Shown in pieces: positions 53,080 through 62,452 of a DNA stretch of 64,000 nt. Under the pieces are notes generated by a model. That model was not told where the DNA came from. It ran no database searches and saw nothing but the letters and a program-made list of their open reading frames with translations. The position numbers and the translations under genes are program-made. This DNA comes from Halomonas sp. H10-9-1. GTDB taxonomy: Bacteria > Pseudomonadota > Gammaproteobacteria > Pseudomonadales > Halomonadaceae. Numbering within the stretch: position 1 is the first letter of the stretch; every line of letters starts with the position of its first letter. The DNA is taken from NCBI RefSeq assembly GCF_040147005.1, contig NZ_JAMSHO010000001.1, positions 1,798,001 to 1,862,000 on the forward strand. Direction: 5' to 3'.

Positions 53080-53427
53080 TCACGCCAGCAGCGCAAGGAT
53101 ATCCTCGGGAGGGCGACCGATCACGGCCCGCTGGCCATCGTCGGCGATCGGCCGCTCCATGACCCTCGGGTGGACGAGGAGCGCCCGGATCACTTGCTCC
53201 GGGTCACTGGCATCGGCGGCAAGGGCCTTCCACTCGGCCTCCTTGGTGCGCACCAGGCGCTCCACACCGCCCTCCAGCCGGTCGATCAGGACGCGCAGCT
53301 CTGCCTCGTCCAGGGGCTCGTCAAGATAGCGACGCACCGCGACCTCGACACCACGCTCCTCGAGCAGGGCCAGGGCCTGGCGTGACTTCGAGCAGCGCGG
53401 GTTGTGCAGCAGGGTAATCCGGGTCAT
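53080..53427 (-). CDS. arsC: Arsenate reductase (glutaredoxin-dependent, ArsC)
   Basis: This 115-residue thioredoxin-fold protein has the active Cys12 in HNPRCSKSRQAL, plus VRRYLDEPLDEAELR and the C-terminal Arg region ALLVHPRVMERPI that binds arsenate in ArsC. Chromosomal copies next to wrbA may reduce arsenate weakly or act on other substrates, and no ars operon is nearby. GAGGAG precedes ATG 53427. A longer frame to 53625 overlaps the next gene and is not coding. Confidence 0.87.
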   Translation of the reverse strand: MTRITLLHNPRCSKSRQALALLEERGVEVAVRRYLDEPLDEAELRVLIDRLEGGVERLVRTKEAEWKALAADASDPEQVIRALLVHPRVMERPIADDGQRAVIGRPPEDILALLA

Positions 53428-53494
53428 GGGGCTCCTCGGCAAGATGGCCAATTGGCGACGGTTCGCGGCATTGTAGCAAGGGCGACGGGGTGGC

Positions 53495-53938
53495 TCACGG
53501 AGAAGCCGCTGCCGGCGAGGCCTCGGGCAGGCGACGATAGACCCAGGCCTCGCTGCCGTCGGCGAGGGTGAGCCGGACTCGCTGGTAGCGAATGCCCAGC
53601 CGCTCGTAGCGGTCGAGCCGGGCAAGCTCCTCGGCGGCGACGGTCAATACCTCGCCCGGCACACGCTCGCCGGGGGCCGGCTCGAGGTCCAGCCCGCTCC
53701 GTTGCCAGTCCTCGAGGTAGGCGGGTCGGGTCTCGACCCGGTCGCCGATCACGATCCAGCGCACCGGCGGCACGCGCAGGGTGCCATAGACGAAGACCTC
53801 ATGGGGGCCCTCGCCGATGGGATCGAGATGCTCGGGGCGTTCGTAGGTGAAGGGGCTGAGCATGGTCAGCCATAACCACCCCGCTGCTGCCAGCGGGGTG
53901 CCGATGAGGAGGGTGGTGAGCAGGTGTCGGGGTCGCAT
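53495..53938 (-). CDS. Gamma-glutamylcyclotransferase-like (AIG2/GGCT) protein with membrane anchor
   Basis: This 147-residue protein has an N-terminal hydrophobic segment (about 5-27) and then a GGCT-fold domain opening VFVYGTLRVPPVRW, with the later TVAAEELARLDRYERLGIRY giving the catalytic-Glu region. GGCT-fold proteins cyclise gamma-glutamyl amines or act as transferases, but the substrate is unknown and the anchor is unusual. The start may be ATG 53938 or 53965, both with weak ribosome binding sites. Confidence 0.7.
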   Translation of the reverse strand: MRPRHLLTTLLIGTPLAAAGWLWLTMLSPFTYERPEHLDPIGEGPHEVFVYGTLRVPPVRWIVIGDRVETRPAYLEDWQRSGLDLEPAPGERVPGEVLTVAAEELARLDRYERLGIRYQRVRLTLADGSEAWVYRRLPEASPAAASP

Positions 53939-53995
53939 GGGTCTCTCGTCAGCGGATCGACCCATCCTGCCACGCAGCGGTGGCGTGGTGCGAGG

Positions 53996-54538
53996 TCAGG
54001 CGACAGCCGGCTCGCGCGCGGCCTGGCGCTGTTCGCGCTCGCGGCGCCGGAACAGCGGCTCGGGCTGGTCCACCGCCGGCTGGTAGGCGCGGCTGAAGAC
54101 ATTCAGGTTGCGCAGGGCGTCCTCCAGCCACTGGTCCTCGCGCAGCGAGAAGCCGTCGAAGCCGCAGCGGCGCATGAAGAAGAGCTGGTCGACCAGCACA
54201 TCGCCGATGGCGCGAATCTCGCCCCGATAGCCGTGACGCTCGCGCAGCAGCCGCGCCAGGCTGTAGCCGCGACCGTCGGTGAACTTCGGGAAGTCGATGG
54301 CAATCAGGGGTGCCGCGGCGAGGCGGGCGGCCAGGGCGTCATCGAGCTCGGTATCGGCGGCAAGCCAGGGAGCGCGCGCTTCGCCAGGCTCGCCCTCGAG
54401 CCACTCGCTCAGCGGCACGATGGCCGGCGTTCCATCCGCCGGGTGGCCCTCGCGGATCAGCTGCCAGTCATCGACGGCCGGCTGGCCACGGAACAGGTAG
54501 GGGCGTTGGCTTGCGGAGTGGGGGGCCTGATCAGGCAT
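53996..54538 (-). CDS. DUF934 protein, partner of sulfite reductase
   Basis: This 180-residue DUF934 protein has IDFPKFTDGRGYSLARLLRERHGYRGEIRAIGDVLVDQLFFMRRCGFDGFSLRE as its conserved core (about 95-155). It always seems to follow a cysI-type sulfite reductase, and is thought to help sulfite reduction, perhaps as an electron-transfer or assembly partner. ATG 54538 overlaps the cysI stop by 8 nt, so the two are translated together. The Arg/Glu/Gln-rich C-terminus is likely disordered. Confidence 0.85.
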   Translation of the reverse strand: MPDQAPHSASQRPYLFRGQPAVDDWQLIREGHPADGTPAIVPLSEWLEGEPGEARAPWLAADTELDDALAARLAAAPLIAIDFPKFTDGRGYSLARLLRERHGYRGEIRAIGDVLVDQLFFMRRCGFDGFSLREDQWLEDALRNLNVFSRAYQPAVDQPEPLFRRREREQRQAAREPAVA

Positions 54539-56183
54539 AGACGCGCTCCTTGAAGGGCTTGAGACCGATGCGACGATAGGTGTCGAGGAAGGTCTCGTCG
54601 TCGCTTCGCTCGCTGACGTAGACCTTGAGTAGGGTATCGATGACTCCGGGAACCGCCTCGCGGCTGAAGGAGGGGCCGAGGATCTTGCCCAGCGATGCCG
54701 CATTGCCCTGGGCGCCGCCAAGCGAGACCTGGTACCACTCCTCACCCTTCTTGTCGACGCCCAGGATGCCGATGTGCCCGACATGGTGATGACCGCAGGC
54801 GTTCATGCAGCCGGAGATATTGAGCTCCAGCGGGCCAAGGTCATAGAGGAAGTCCAGGTCCTCGAAGCGTTCCTGGATGGCCTGGGCGACCGGGATCGAC
54901 TTGGCATTGGCCAGGGCGCAGTAGTCCCCCCCCGGGCAGCAGATCAGGTCGGCCAGGGTGCCCACCGTGGGGTTGGCCAGGCCCAGCGCTTCGAGCTCGT
55001 GCCACAGCGCCTCCAGGCGATCCATGGGCACATCGGAGAGCACCAGGTTCTGCTCATGGGTGACGCGCAGCTCGCCGAAGCTATACTCGTCGGCGAGATC
55101 CGCGATCTGGTGCATCTGCTCGGCGGTGACGTCGCCGGGCGAGTGGCCCCTGCGCTTGAGCGACAGGGTAACCGACGCGTAGCCGGGCACCTTGTGACCG
55201 TGGACGTTGTTGGTCATGAAGCGGCCGAAGGCGCGATTCTTGCCGCGCAACGCCTCGATAGCGGCGATGGCCTCGTTGGTAACGGGGCGCCGCTCGGGAT
55301 CCACGAAGTGGGCTGCGACCCGCGCGATGCTCTCCCGGGTCAGGGTCTGGGGGCCATCCTTGAGATGAGCCCACTCCTCCTCGACGCGGCGGCGGAACTC
55401 CTCGACCCCCAGCGCCTTGACCAGAATCTTGATGCGCGCCTTGAACTTGTTGTCGCGGCGGCCGAACTGATTGTAGACCCGCACCAGCGCCTCGAGGTAG
55501 GTGAGCAGGTGCTGCCAGGGCAGGTCGTCGCGGACCACCTCGCCGATCATCGGGGTGCGGCCCAGGCCGCCACCGGCCAGCACCCTGACGCGCACCTCGC
55601 CCTGGGCGTCACGCCACAGCCGCAGTCCCACGTCGTGGACCTGGATCGCCGCGCGATCCTCGGCGGCGCCGGTCACCGCGATCTTGAACTTGCGCGGGAG
55701 GTAGGCGAACTCGGGGTGGAAGGTGGACCACTGACGGATCAGCTCGCACCAGGGGCGAGGATCGACCTCCTCGTCTTCGGCCACGCCGGCGAACTGGTCG
55801 GTGGTGGTGTTGCGGATATCGTTGCCGCTGGTCTGGATGGCGTGCATCTGCACGCTGGCGAGCTCGGCCAGCATATCCGGCACGCTCTCGAGCTTCGGCC
55901 AGTTGAGCTGCAGGTTGGTGCGGGTGGTGAAGTGGCCATAGCCACGGTCGTAGTCGCGGGCCAGGTCGCCCAGCTTGCGCAGCTGATAGGCGGCCAGCAT
56001 GCCATAGGGGATGGCGATGCGCAGCATGGGAGCGTAGCGTTGGATATACAGGCCGTTCTGCACCCGCAGCGGCAGGAACTCCTCTTCGCTCAGGCGCCCG
56101 GCAAGATAGCGCTCCATCTGGTCGCGGAACTGGGTCACGCGTTCGTTGACGAGGGTCTGGTCGTGGGAATCGTAGCGGTACAT
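54531..56183 (-). CDS. cysI: Assimilatory sulfite (nitrite/sulfite) reductase, haemoprotein
   Basis: This 550-residue sirohaem protein has two ferredoxin-like half repeats with GHFTTRTNLQLNWPKLE and SGNDIRNTTTD. The 4Fe-4S/sirohaem cysteines are Cys416, Cys422, Cys459 and Cys463 (CCPGGDYC and SGCMNACGHHH). It reduces sulfite to sulfide by six electrons, supplying sulfide to MetY or cysteine synthase. There is no CysJ flavoprotein gene here, and the size and DUF934 partner fit the single-subunit type found in pseudomonads. The 120 nt upstream are AT-rich with a strong inverted repeat, a likely promoter and CysB region. Confidence 0.9.
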   Translation of the reverse strand: MYRYDSHDQTLVNERVTQFRDQMERYLAGRLSEEEFLPLRVQNGLYIQRYAPMLRIAIPYGMLAAYQLRKLGDLARDYDRGYGHFTTRTNLQLNWPKLESVPDMLAELASVQMHAIQTSGNDIRNTTTDQFAGVAEDEEVDPRPWCELIRQWSTFHPEFAYLPRKFKIAVTGAAEDRAAIQVHDVGLRLWRDAQGEVRVRVLAGGGLGRTPMIGEVVRDDLPWQHLLTYLEALVRVYNQFGRRDNKFKARIKILVKALGVEEFRRRVEEEWAHLKDGPQTLTRESIARVAAHFVDPERRPVTNEAIAAIEALRGKNRAFGRFMTNNVHGHKVPGYASVTLSLKRRGHSPGDVTAEQMHQIADLADEYSFGELRVTHEQNLVLSDVPMDRLEALWHELEALGLANPTVGTLADLICCPGGDYCALANAKSIPVAQAIQERFEDLDFLYDLGPLELNISGCMNACGHHHVGHIGILGVDKKGEEWYQVSLGGAQGNAASLGKILGPSFSREAVPGVIDTLLKVYVSERSDDETFLDTYRRIGLKPFKERVYA

Positions 56184-56254
56184 TCAGCCATCCTGCTGCA
56201 GTGAAAGTGGCAGTGCCTAGCCGTGTACCATACGCGGGGTTGTATATTATTTAA

Positions 56255-56283
56255 AAGAATAAAAAGTCATAGTTTTTATTCTT
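56255..56283. promoter_or_regulatory. AT-rich inverted repeat upstream of cysI
   Basis: Eleven-base arms AAGAATAAAAA (56255-56265) and TTTTTATTCTT (56273-56283) flank GTCATAG. The arm on the right also works as a T-rich tail for transcripts from cysI's side, but no GC-rich stem is present. In a genome this GC-rich, about 60 nt of nearly pure A/T between cysI and the MATE gene is notable. It may form the cysI promoter and a CysB-type operator, or a weak terminator for the MATE gene. Confidence 0.5.
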
Positions 56284-56303
56284 AAAGTAATTAGAGGCGT
56301 GTC

Positions 56304-57632
56304 CTACAGGCAGAGCCGCTGCCAGTGCCGGCGCTGCCAGATCGCGGCAAACCACAGCGAATTGAGGATGCGATAGGCGAGCTGTACCCACCAGATGCCT
56401 AGCAGCCCCTGCTCGAACCAGACGCCTACCAGCCAGGCCAGCGGCAGGAACAGCAGCCACTGCAGCGACAGGGTCGCGGTCATCACCGTACGGTTGGCAC
56501 CGGCGCCCAGCAGCGCCTGGGCGAGCACCAGTGCCGCGGCGTCGAGCACGATCATCAGCGCCGTCAGGCGCAGCGGCAGGCGGGCCAGCTCGACCAGCGC
56601 CGGATCATGCAGGAAGAGGGCGAGCACGGCGTCGGGAAACAGCGCCATGGGCAGCGCGATCACCGCCAGGCAGAGCCAGGCCAGGTGGACCACCTCCCAG
56701 CCCCAGCGATGGGCATCGCCATGCTCCTCGCGCCCCAGTGCCTGGCCCACCAGGCTCATGGCGGCCATTCCCAGTCCTACGCCGGGCAGGATCAGCAGCA
56801 GCGAGAGATTCACCAGCACGTGGCCCACCGCCACGCTGGCCGTGCCGACCTGGCCCAATATCCAGAACAGCACCGCGTAGCCCGCCGCGAACCAAAGCTG
56901 CTGGAAGGAGTGGGGCCCGGCCAGGCGCAGGGTGGTCAGGAGGGTGAGGCGGCGTGGCAGCCCGGCCAGGAAGCCGCCGGGCCGGGCATGGCGAAGGCTT
57001 GCCCAGGCCCAGATGACGAGCCCGCCGAACAGCGACAGGGTGGTGCCGGCGCCGGCACCGGCGGCCCCCATGGCAGGCAAGCCCAGATAACCGAAGATCA
57101 GCCCCAGGCTCGCCATCACGTTGATGGCATGCATCGCCAGCATGATGCGCAGGTAGAGGCCGGTCTGCTGGATACCGTTCCAGTAGCCGCGAAAGCAGAA
57201 GATCATGGCCACGGCAACGAGGGAGAGCACGCGCCAGCGAAAGTACGCCACCGCCTCGGCGTTGACTGCCGGGTCCTGGCTGATCAGTGCGATCAGCGCC
57301 GGTGCCTGCCACAGGCAGAGCATCGTCAGCGGCAGGGAGAGCCCCACGGCAATGACCAGGCCGGCATTGAGCGGCATGGCGAGGCGCGTCCAGGCCTGTT
57401 CACCGTGGCGCCGGGCGGTCTGGGCCTGGACCCCGGAGGAGAGCCCGAACACCAGGGCGGTGATCATGAAGATCATGTAGCCTCCGATGCCCACGCCGGC
57501 CAGGGGGACCTCGCCCAGTGAGCCCACCATGGCCGCATCGATCAGGTTGATCAGGCTCTGGGAGAGCATGCCGGCGATGATCGGCAGGGCGAGGCGCAGG
57601 ATGGTGCGGCGGCGTGTCGAGGGAGGCAGCAT
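56304..57632 (-). CDS. MATE-family efflux transporter
   Basis: This 442-residue protein has 12 hydrophobic helices in two MatE halves, with PIIAGMLSQSLINLIDAAMVGSLGE at the N-terminus and IMLIV-like LVGQALGREEHGDAHRWGWE in the second half. It resembles DinF/NorM-type multidrug or toxic-compound exporters that run on Na+ or H+. The shorter N-terminus and the sequence context do not allow me to choose between NorM and DinF. It is 51 nt downstream of metH on the same strand and may be co-transcribed. Confidence 0.85.
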   Translation of the reverse strand: MLPPSTRRRTILRLALPIIAGMLSQSLINLIDAAMVGSLGEVPLAGVGIGGYMIFMITALVFGLSSGVQAQTARRHGEQAWTRLAMPLNAGLVIAVGLSLPLTMLCLWQAPALIALISQDPAVNAEAVAYFRWRVLSLVAVAMIFCFRGYWNGIQQTGLYLRIMLAMHAINVMASLGLIFGYLGLPAMGAAGAGAGTTLSLFGGLVIWAWASLRHARPGGFLAGLPRRLTLLTTLRLAGPHSFQQLWFAAGYAVLFWILGQVGTASVAVGHVLVNLSLLLILPGVGLGMAAMSLVGQALGREEHGDAHRWGWEVVHLAWLCLAVIALPMALFPDAVLALFLHDPALVELARLPLRLTALMIVLDAAALVLAQALLGAGANRTVMTATLSLQWLLFLPLAWLVGVWFEQGLLGIWWVQLAYRILNSLWFAAIWQRRHWQRLCL

Positions 57633-57682
57633 GGCGGTCCGCAGCAGGAAGAGGGGCGGGCCGCCGGGCGGCCCGCTGCGGG

Positions 57683-60600
57683 TCAGGCGGGGTCGTAGGA
57701 GAGCACCGGCGTCAGCCAGCGCTCCATCTCCTCGAGACTCATGCCCTTGCGGCTGGCCAGGCTCTCCACCTGTTCACGGGTAATCTTGCCGGTGGAGAAG
57801 TATTTCGACTGCGGGTGCGAGAAGTACCAGCCGGCCACGGCGGCCGCCGGCCACATGGCGAAGTTCTCGGTCAGGGTGATACCGGCCGCCTGGGTGGCGT
57901 CGAGCAGCCTGAACAGGGTGGGCTTCTCGGTGTGGTCGGGGCAGGCCGGGTAACCCGGTGCCGGGCGGATGCCCTGGTACTTCTCGGCGATCAGCGCATC
58001 GTTGTCCAGCGTCTCCTCGGGCACATAGCCCCAGAACTCCTTGCGCACCCGTTCATGGAGGCGCTCGGCGAAGGCCTCGGCCAGGCGGTCGGTGAGCGAC
58101 TGCACCAGGATGGCGTTGTAGTCGTCGCCGGCGGCCTTGTACTGCTCGGCCAGCGCTTCCACCCCATGGCCGGTGGTCACCGCGAAGCCGCCGATCCAGT
58201 CGGGCTTGCCGCTCGGCTCTCCCTGGTCGTCGTAACGGGGCGCCACGAAGTCGGCCAGGCTGTAGCAGACCCCGTCGCGGTTCTTGGTGGTCTGCTGGCG
58301 AATATGGTGCAGGCGCTCGATCACCGTCTCGCGGGACTCGTCGGCATACACCTCGATGACGTCGTCATCGACGCTGTTGGCGGGCCAGATGCCGATCACA
58401 CCGCGCGCCTCCACCAGCTTCTCGTCGATCAGCTTGCGCAGCATCGCCTGGGCGTCCTGGAACAGGCTGCGCGCCGCCTCGCCGACCTTGGCATCATCGA
58501 GGATCTTCGGGTACTTGCCGGCCAGCTGCCAGCTCATGAAGAAGGGCGTCCAGTCGATACGCTCGACCATCTCCTCGAGGTCGTAGTCATCGAAGGAGAG
58601 CGTACCCGTCATGGCCGGCCGCGGCGGGGTGTAGGCGTTCCAGTCGAGGCGACACTTGCGCTCCCGGGCCTGGGCGTAGGTCAGGTCGGCGGCCTTGGGG
58701 CGACGCTTGGCGTTGCGTTCGCGAACCTTCTCGTACTCCGCACTTATTTCTGCCACGTAGGCCGGCTTGAGGGTGGGCGAGAGCAGCTTGCTGGCAACCC
58801 CCACGGCGCGTGAGGCATCGGACACGTAGATCACCGGCTGGGCGTACTGGGGCTCCACCTTGACCGCGGTGTGGGCCTTGGAAGTGGTGGCACCACCGAT
58901 CAGCAGCGGAAGCTCGAAGCCCTGGCGCTGCATCTCCTTGGCGACGTGGACCATCTCGTCCAGCGACGGCGTGATCAGGCCCGAGAGGCCGATGATATCG
59001 GCTTTTTCTTCCCTGGCCGTCTGCAGGAGCTTCTCCGCCGGCACCATCACGCCGAGGTCGATCACCTCGTAGTTGTTGCACTGCAGGACCACGCCGACGA
59101 TGTTCTTGCCGATATCGTGGACGTCGCCCTTGACCGTGGCCATGACGATCTTGCCCTTGGCCTGGGTGTCGGCGCTCTTCTCCGCCTCGATGTAGGGGAT
59201 CAGGTAGGCCACCGCCTGCTTCATCACCCGCGCCGACTTGACCACCTGGGGCAGGAACATCTTGCCGGCGCCGAACAGGTCGCCGACCACGTTCATGCCG
59301 TCCATCAGCGGCCCTTCGATCACCTCGATCGGGCGCTCGGCACGTTGCCTGGCCAGCTCGGTGTCTTCCTCGATGTAGGCGGTGATCCCCTTGACCAAGG
59401 CATGTTCGATGCGCTTCTCCACCTCCCAGGAGCGCCACTCGAGATCTTCCTTCTTCGCCGGGCCGCCGCCGTCTCCCTTGTACTTCTCGGCCAGGTCGAC
59501 CAGGCGTTCGGTGGAGTCGCTGTGGCGGTTCTGAACCACGTCCTCGACCGCCTCGCGGAGTTCCGCGGCCAGGTCATCGTAGACCGCCAACTGACCGGCA
59601 TTGACGATGCCCATGGTCAGCCCGGCGCGAATGGCATGGTAGAGGAATACCGAGTGGATCGCCTCGCGCACCGGGTTGTTGCCACGGAAGGAGAAGGACA
59701 CGTTGGAGACGCCGCCGGAGACCATGGCATGGGGCAGGTGCTCACGAATCCAGCGGGTGGCCTCGATGAAGTCCACGGCGTAGTTGTTGTGCTCCTCGAT
59801 GCCGGTGGCGATGGCGAAGATGTTGGGGTCGAAGATGATGTCTTCCGGCGGGAAGTCGAGCTCATCGACCAGGATACGGTAGGCGCGCTGGCAGATCTCG
59901 GCCTTGCGCGCGAAGGTGTCCGCCTGTCCGGCTTCGTCGAAGGCCATCACGACCACGGCGGCACCATGGCGGCGGCAGATGGTGGCCTGCTCGCGGAAGG
60001 CGTCCTCGCCCTCCTTCATGGAGATGGAGTTGACCACCGCCTTGCCCTGGATGCACTTCAGTCCCGCCTCGATGATCTCCCACTTGGAGGAGTCGACCAT
60101 GATCGGCACCCGCGCGATATCGGGCTCGCCGGCGATGAGGTTGAGGAAGCGCACCATCGCTTCCTGGGACTCGAGCATCCCCTCGTCCATGTTGATATCG
60201 ATGATCTGGGCGCCGTTCTCCACCTGCTCCAGGGCCACCTCCAGGGCGGTGGTGTAGTCCTCATCGACGATCAGCCGCTTGAAGCGCGCCGAACCGGTGA
60301 CGTTAGTGCGCTCACCGACGTTGACGAACAGCGAGTCGGGCCCGATGTTGAAGGGCTCGAGGCCCGACAGCCGGCAGATCTGGGGAATCTCGGGCACGCG
60401 GCGCGGCGCCATGCCCTGGATGGCGCGATGGATGGCGGCGATATGTTCGGGAGTGGAGCCGCAGCAGCCGCCGATGACATTGACCAGGCCGCTTGCGGCG
60501 AACTCGGCGACGATGGTCGCCATCTCCTCCGGGGTCTGGTCATACTCGCCGAATTCGTTGGGCAGGCCCGCGTTGGGGTGGGCCGAGACGAAGGTCTCCG

Positions 60601-61402
60601 CCTTGGTCGAGAGCTCCTCGATGTAGGGGCGTAGCTCCGCGGCACCCAGCGCGCAGTTGAGACCCACCGTGAGCGGCTTGGCGTGGCGCACCGAGTTCCA
60701 GAAGGCCTCGGTGGTCTGGCCGGAGAGGGTGCGGCCGGAGGCATCGGTGATGGTGCCGGAGATCATCACCGGCAGGCGTTCGCCGCGCGCCTCGAACAAC
60801 TCCTCCAGGGCGTAGATCGCTGCCTTGGCATTCAGGGTGTCGAAGATGGTCTCGATCATGATCAGATCGGCGCCCCCCTCGATCAGCGCCTCGGCGGCCT
60901 CGTAGTAGTTCTCGCGCAGCGCATCGAAGGTGACGTTGCGCTTGGCCGGATCGTTGACGTCCGGGGAGAGCGAGGCGGTGCGCGAGGTCGGCCCGAGGAC
61001 CCCGGCCACGTAGCGGGGGATGCCGGTCTCGGCGCCCACCGCATCGCACACCTCGCGCGCCAGGCGGGCCGCCTCGCGGTTGAGCTCGGGCACCTGTTCT
61101 TCCATGCCGTAGTCGGCCTGGGAAAGACGCGTGCTGTTGAAGGTGTTGGTCTCGACGATGTCGGCGCCGGCCTCGAGGTACTCGCGATGGATGCGCGAGA
61201 CCAGGTCGGGGCAGGTCAGCACCAGCAGGTCGTTGTTGCCCTTGAGGTCGCTGGGCCAGTCGGCGAAGCGCTCGCCGCGGAACTCCTCCTCGGACAGCCG
61301 GGCGTTCTGGAGCATGGTGCCCATGCCTCCGTCGAGCATCAGGATGCGACGTGAGAGGCTGTCGTGAAGCGAGGCGGTCTGGGCGGTGGGAACAACGGCC
61401 AT
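57683..61402 (-). CDS. metH: Cobalamin-dependent methionine synthase
   Basis: This 1239-residue protein has the complete MetH order. The homocysteine domain (about 15-325, zinc Cys in GLNCALGA and GGCCGSTP) is followed by the pterin domain for methyl-tetrahydrofolate (about 350-620), the B12 cap and B12-binding domain (about 650-890, with the cobalt-ligand His in [10 protein letters not shown]) and the C-terminal SAM-dependent reactivation domain (about 920-1235). It methylates homocysteine, made here by MetY, to methionine. ATG 61402 has a weak ribosome binding site (GGAG 13 nt upstream). No cobalamin or SAH riboswitch motif was recognised in its leader. Confidence 0.94.
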   Translation of the reverse strand: MAVVPTAQTASLHDSLSRRILMLDGGMGTMLQNARLSEEEFRGERFADWPSDLKGNNDLLVLTCPDLVSRIHREYLEAGADIVETNTFNSTRLSQADYGMEEQVPELNREAARLAREVCDAVGAETGIPRYVAGVLGPTSRTASLSPDVNDPAKRNVTFDALRENYYEAAEALIEGGADLIMIETIFDTLNAKAAIYALEELFEARGERLPVMISGTITDASGRTLSGQTTEAFWNSVRHAKPLTVGLNCALGAAELRPYIEELSTKAETFVSAHPNAGLPNEFGEYDQTPEEMATIVAEFAASGLVNVIGGCCGSTPEHIAAIHRAIQGMAPRRVPEIPQICRLSGLEPFNIGPDSLFVNVGERTNVTGSARFKRLIVDEDYTTALEVALEQVENGAQIIDINMDEGMLESQEAMVRFLNLIAGEPDIARVPIMVDSSKWEIIEAGLKCIQGKAVVNSISMKEGEDAFREQATICRRHGAAVVVMAFDEAGQADTFARKAEICQRAYRILVDELDFPPEDIIFDPNIFAIATGIEEHNNYAVDFIEATRWIREHLPHAMVSGGVSNVSFSFRGNNPVREAIHSVFLYHAIRAGLTMGIVNAGQLAVYDDLAAELREAVEDVVQNRHSDSTERLVDLAEKYKGDGGGPAKKEDLEWRSWEVEKRIEHALVKGITAYIEEDTELARQRAERPIEVIEGPLMDGMNVVGDLFGAGKMFLPQVVKSARVMKQAVAYLIPYIEAEKSADTQAKGKIVMATVKGDVHDIGKNIVGVVLQCNNYEVIDLGVMVPAEKLLQTAREEKADIIGLSGLITPSLDEMVHVAKEMQRQGFELPLLIGGATTSKAHTAVKVEPQYAQPVIYVSDASRAVGVASKLLSPTLKPAYVAEISAEYEKVRERNAKRRPKAADLTYAQARERKCRLDWNAYTPPRPAMTGTLSFDDYDLEEMVERIDWTPFFMSWQLAGKYPKILDDAKVGEAARSLFQDAQAMLRKLIDEKLVEARGVIGIWPANSVDDDVIEVYADESRETVIERLHHIRQQTTKNRDGVCYSLADFVAPRYDDQGEPSGKPDWIGGFAVTTGHGVEALAEQYKAAGDDYNAILVQSLTDRLAEAFAERLHERVRKEFWGYVPEETLDNDALIAEKYQGIRPAPGYPACPDHTEKPTLFRLLDATQAAGITLTENFAMWPAAAVAGWYFSHPQSKYFSTGKITREQVESLASRKGMSLEEMERWLTPVLSYDPA

Positions 61403-61733
61403 GGGCGTTTCTATCTCCAGCGAAGAGGCATCGGGGTTCTGGCCGGCAGCGGTGCGCCTGGGGCGTCTTGTCTCGTGGAAGCGCTGCGGGCATGGGCGGC
61501 CTGCCGAGGTGCGGCGGGTCGCCGGGCAAACGTCATATTCTAGCAAAAGGCGGCGTACCGGGGCAGGGGCGCGACGCGAGCGTCTTTCATGTCGTGCGTG
61601 ACCGGGCTTCATACAGCGGTGGAGGTAAAACCGAGTGCGGTAGTCGGGATTGTCAGGGTTGGGACAGTCGCTTACCATAGTGGCAGATCCTCATCCCGGC
61701 CAGACCGCGCCGGGCTCGACCAGCGAGAGAGCA
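61403..61733. promoter_or_regulatory. metH/nfuA divergent intergenic region with nfuA promoter
   Basis: This 331-nt gap has no gene. For nfuA, TTGTCA (61650-61655) and TACCAT (61673-61678) form a -35/-10 pair with exact 17-nt spacing. For metH, a minus-strand TAGAAT (61537-61542) could be a -10 box but lacks a matching -35. CAGCG/CGCTG arms in the metH leader could fold, but do not match a riboswitch I know. Confidence 0.5.
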
Positions 61734-62324
61734 ATGAGCGAGAGCATTCAGATCACCGACAGCGCCCAGGAGTACCTCGCCGAGCTGCTCGAGAAGCAGA
61801 ACGTCGAAGGTATCGCGGTACGCATCTTCATCACCCAGCCGGGCACCCCCTATGCCGAGACGTGCCTGGCCTACTGCCGGCCCGGCGAGGAGGAGCCGAG
61901 CGACGAGAAGCTGGAGCTGCCCAAGCTCGGTGTTTTCCTGGACAAGAACAGCCTGCCGTTCCTCGAGGAGGCGGTGGTCGACTTCAATGCCGACCGCATG
62001 GGTGGCCAACTGACCATCAAGGCGCCCAACGCCAAGATGCCCAAGGTCAATGCCGACAGCCCGCTGGAGGATCGCGTCAACTACATCCTGTACAGCGAGA
62101 TCAACCCCGGGCTGGCGGCTCATGGCGGCGAGATCAAGTTGGTCGAGCTGACCGAGGAGAAGGTGGCGGTACTGGCCTTCGGCGGCGGCTGCCAGGGCTG
62201 TGCGGCGGTGGACCTGACCCTCAAGGAGGGCGTCGAACGCACCCTGATGGAGCGTATCCCGGAGCTGGGCGGCATCCGTGATGTCACCGACCATACCGAC
62301 ACCACCAACGCCTACTATCGCTAG
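61734..62324 (+). CDS. nfuA: Fe-S biogenesis protein NfuA
   Basis: This 196-residue protein has an N-terminal degenerate A-type domain (about 1-95, lacking the full Cys triad but keeping ETCLAYC) and a C-terminal Nfu domain with Cys153 and Cys156 in GGGCQGC, the cluster-bridging CxxC. NfuA carries 4Fe-4S clusters from the assembly machine to targets such as lipoate and quinolinate enzymes. Fe-S-rich clients (fdh, cysI) are close by. ATG 61734 begins [19 protein letters not shown], the standard start. Confidence 0.93.
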   Translation: MSESIQITDSAQEYLAELLEKQNVEGIAVRIFITQPGTPYAETCLAYCRPGEEEPSDEKLELPKLGVFLDKNSLPFLEEAVVDFNADRMGGQLTIKAPNAKMPKVNADSPLEDRVNYILYSEINPGLAAHGGEIKLVELTEEKVAVLAFGGGCQGCAAVDLTLKEGVERTLMERIPELGGIRDVTDHTDTTNAYYR

Positions 62325-62354
62325 CGGCAGCCCGGGCGCTGCGCGTGTCGATCG

Positions 62355-62398
62355 CTCACCCCTCGGGCCTCCATAACTCACCCCTCGGGCCTCCATAA
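62355..62398. repeat. 22-bp tandem duplication
   Basis: Two perfect head-to-tail copies of a 22-mer, starting CTCACCCCTCGGGC and ending CCATAA (62355-62376, 62377-62398), lie between the nfuA stop and its terminator. They look like a recent slippage or strand-misalignment event and have no obvious function. Confidence 0.85.
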
Positions 62399-62399
62399 A

Positions 62400-62433
62400 C
62401 AGAAGGGCCCCGCCAAGTGGCGGGGCCCTTCTG
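62400..62433. terminator. Bidirectional terminator between nfuA and the KfrA-like gene
   Basis: A 15-bp perfect stem, CAGAAGGGCCCCGCC (62400-62414) and GGCGGGGCCCTTCTG (62419-62433), has loop AAGT. The A/T-rich outer base pairs can serve as tails on both strands. It sits between two convergent genes. Confidence 0.85.
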
Positions 62434-62452
62434 CTTGCTGGGCTCGGTAACT

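Noticed and set aside
58871..60634. 587-codon open frame opposite metH
   Set aside because: Mirror of conserved MetH codons; composition is typical of GC-rich antisense frames.
61403..61560. Cobalamin or SAH riboswitch in the metH leader
   Set aside because: The leader lacks the B12-box and the conserved SAH core as I know them; only a short CAGCG/CGCTG pairing is present.
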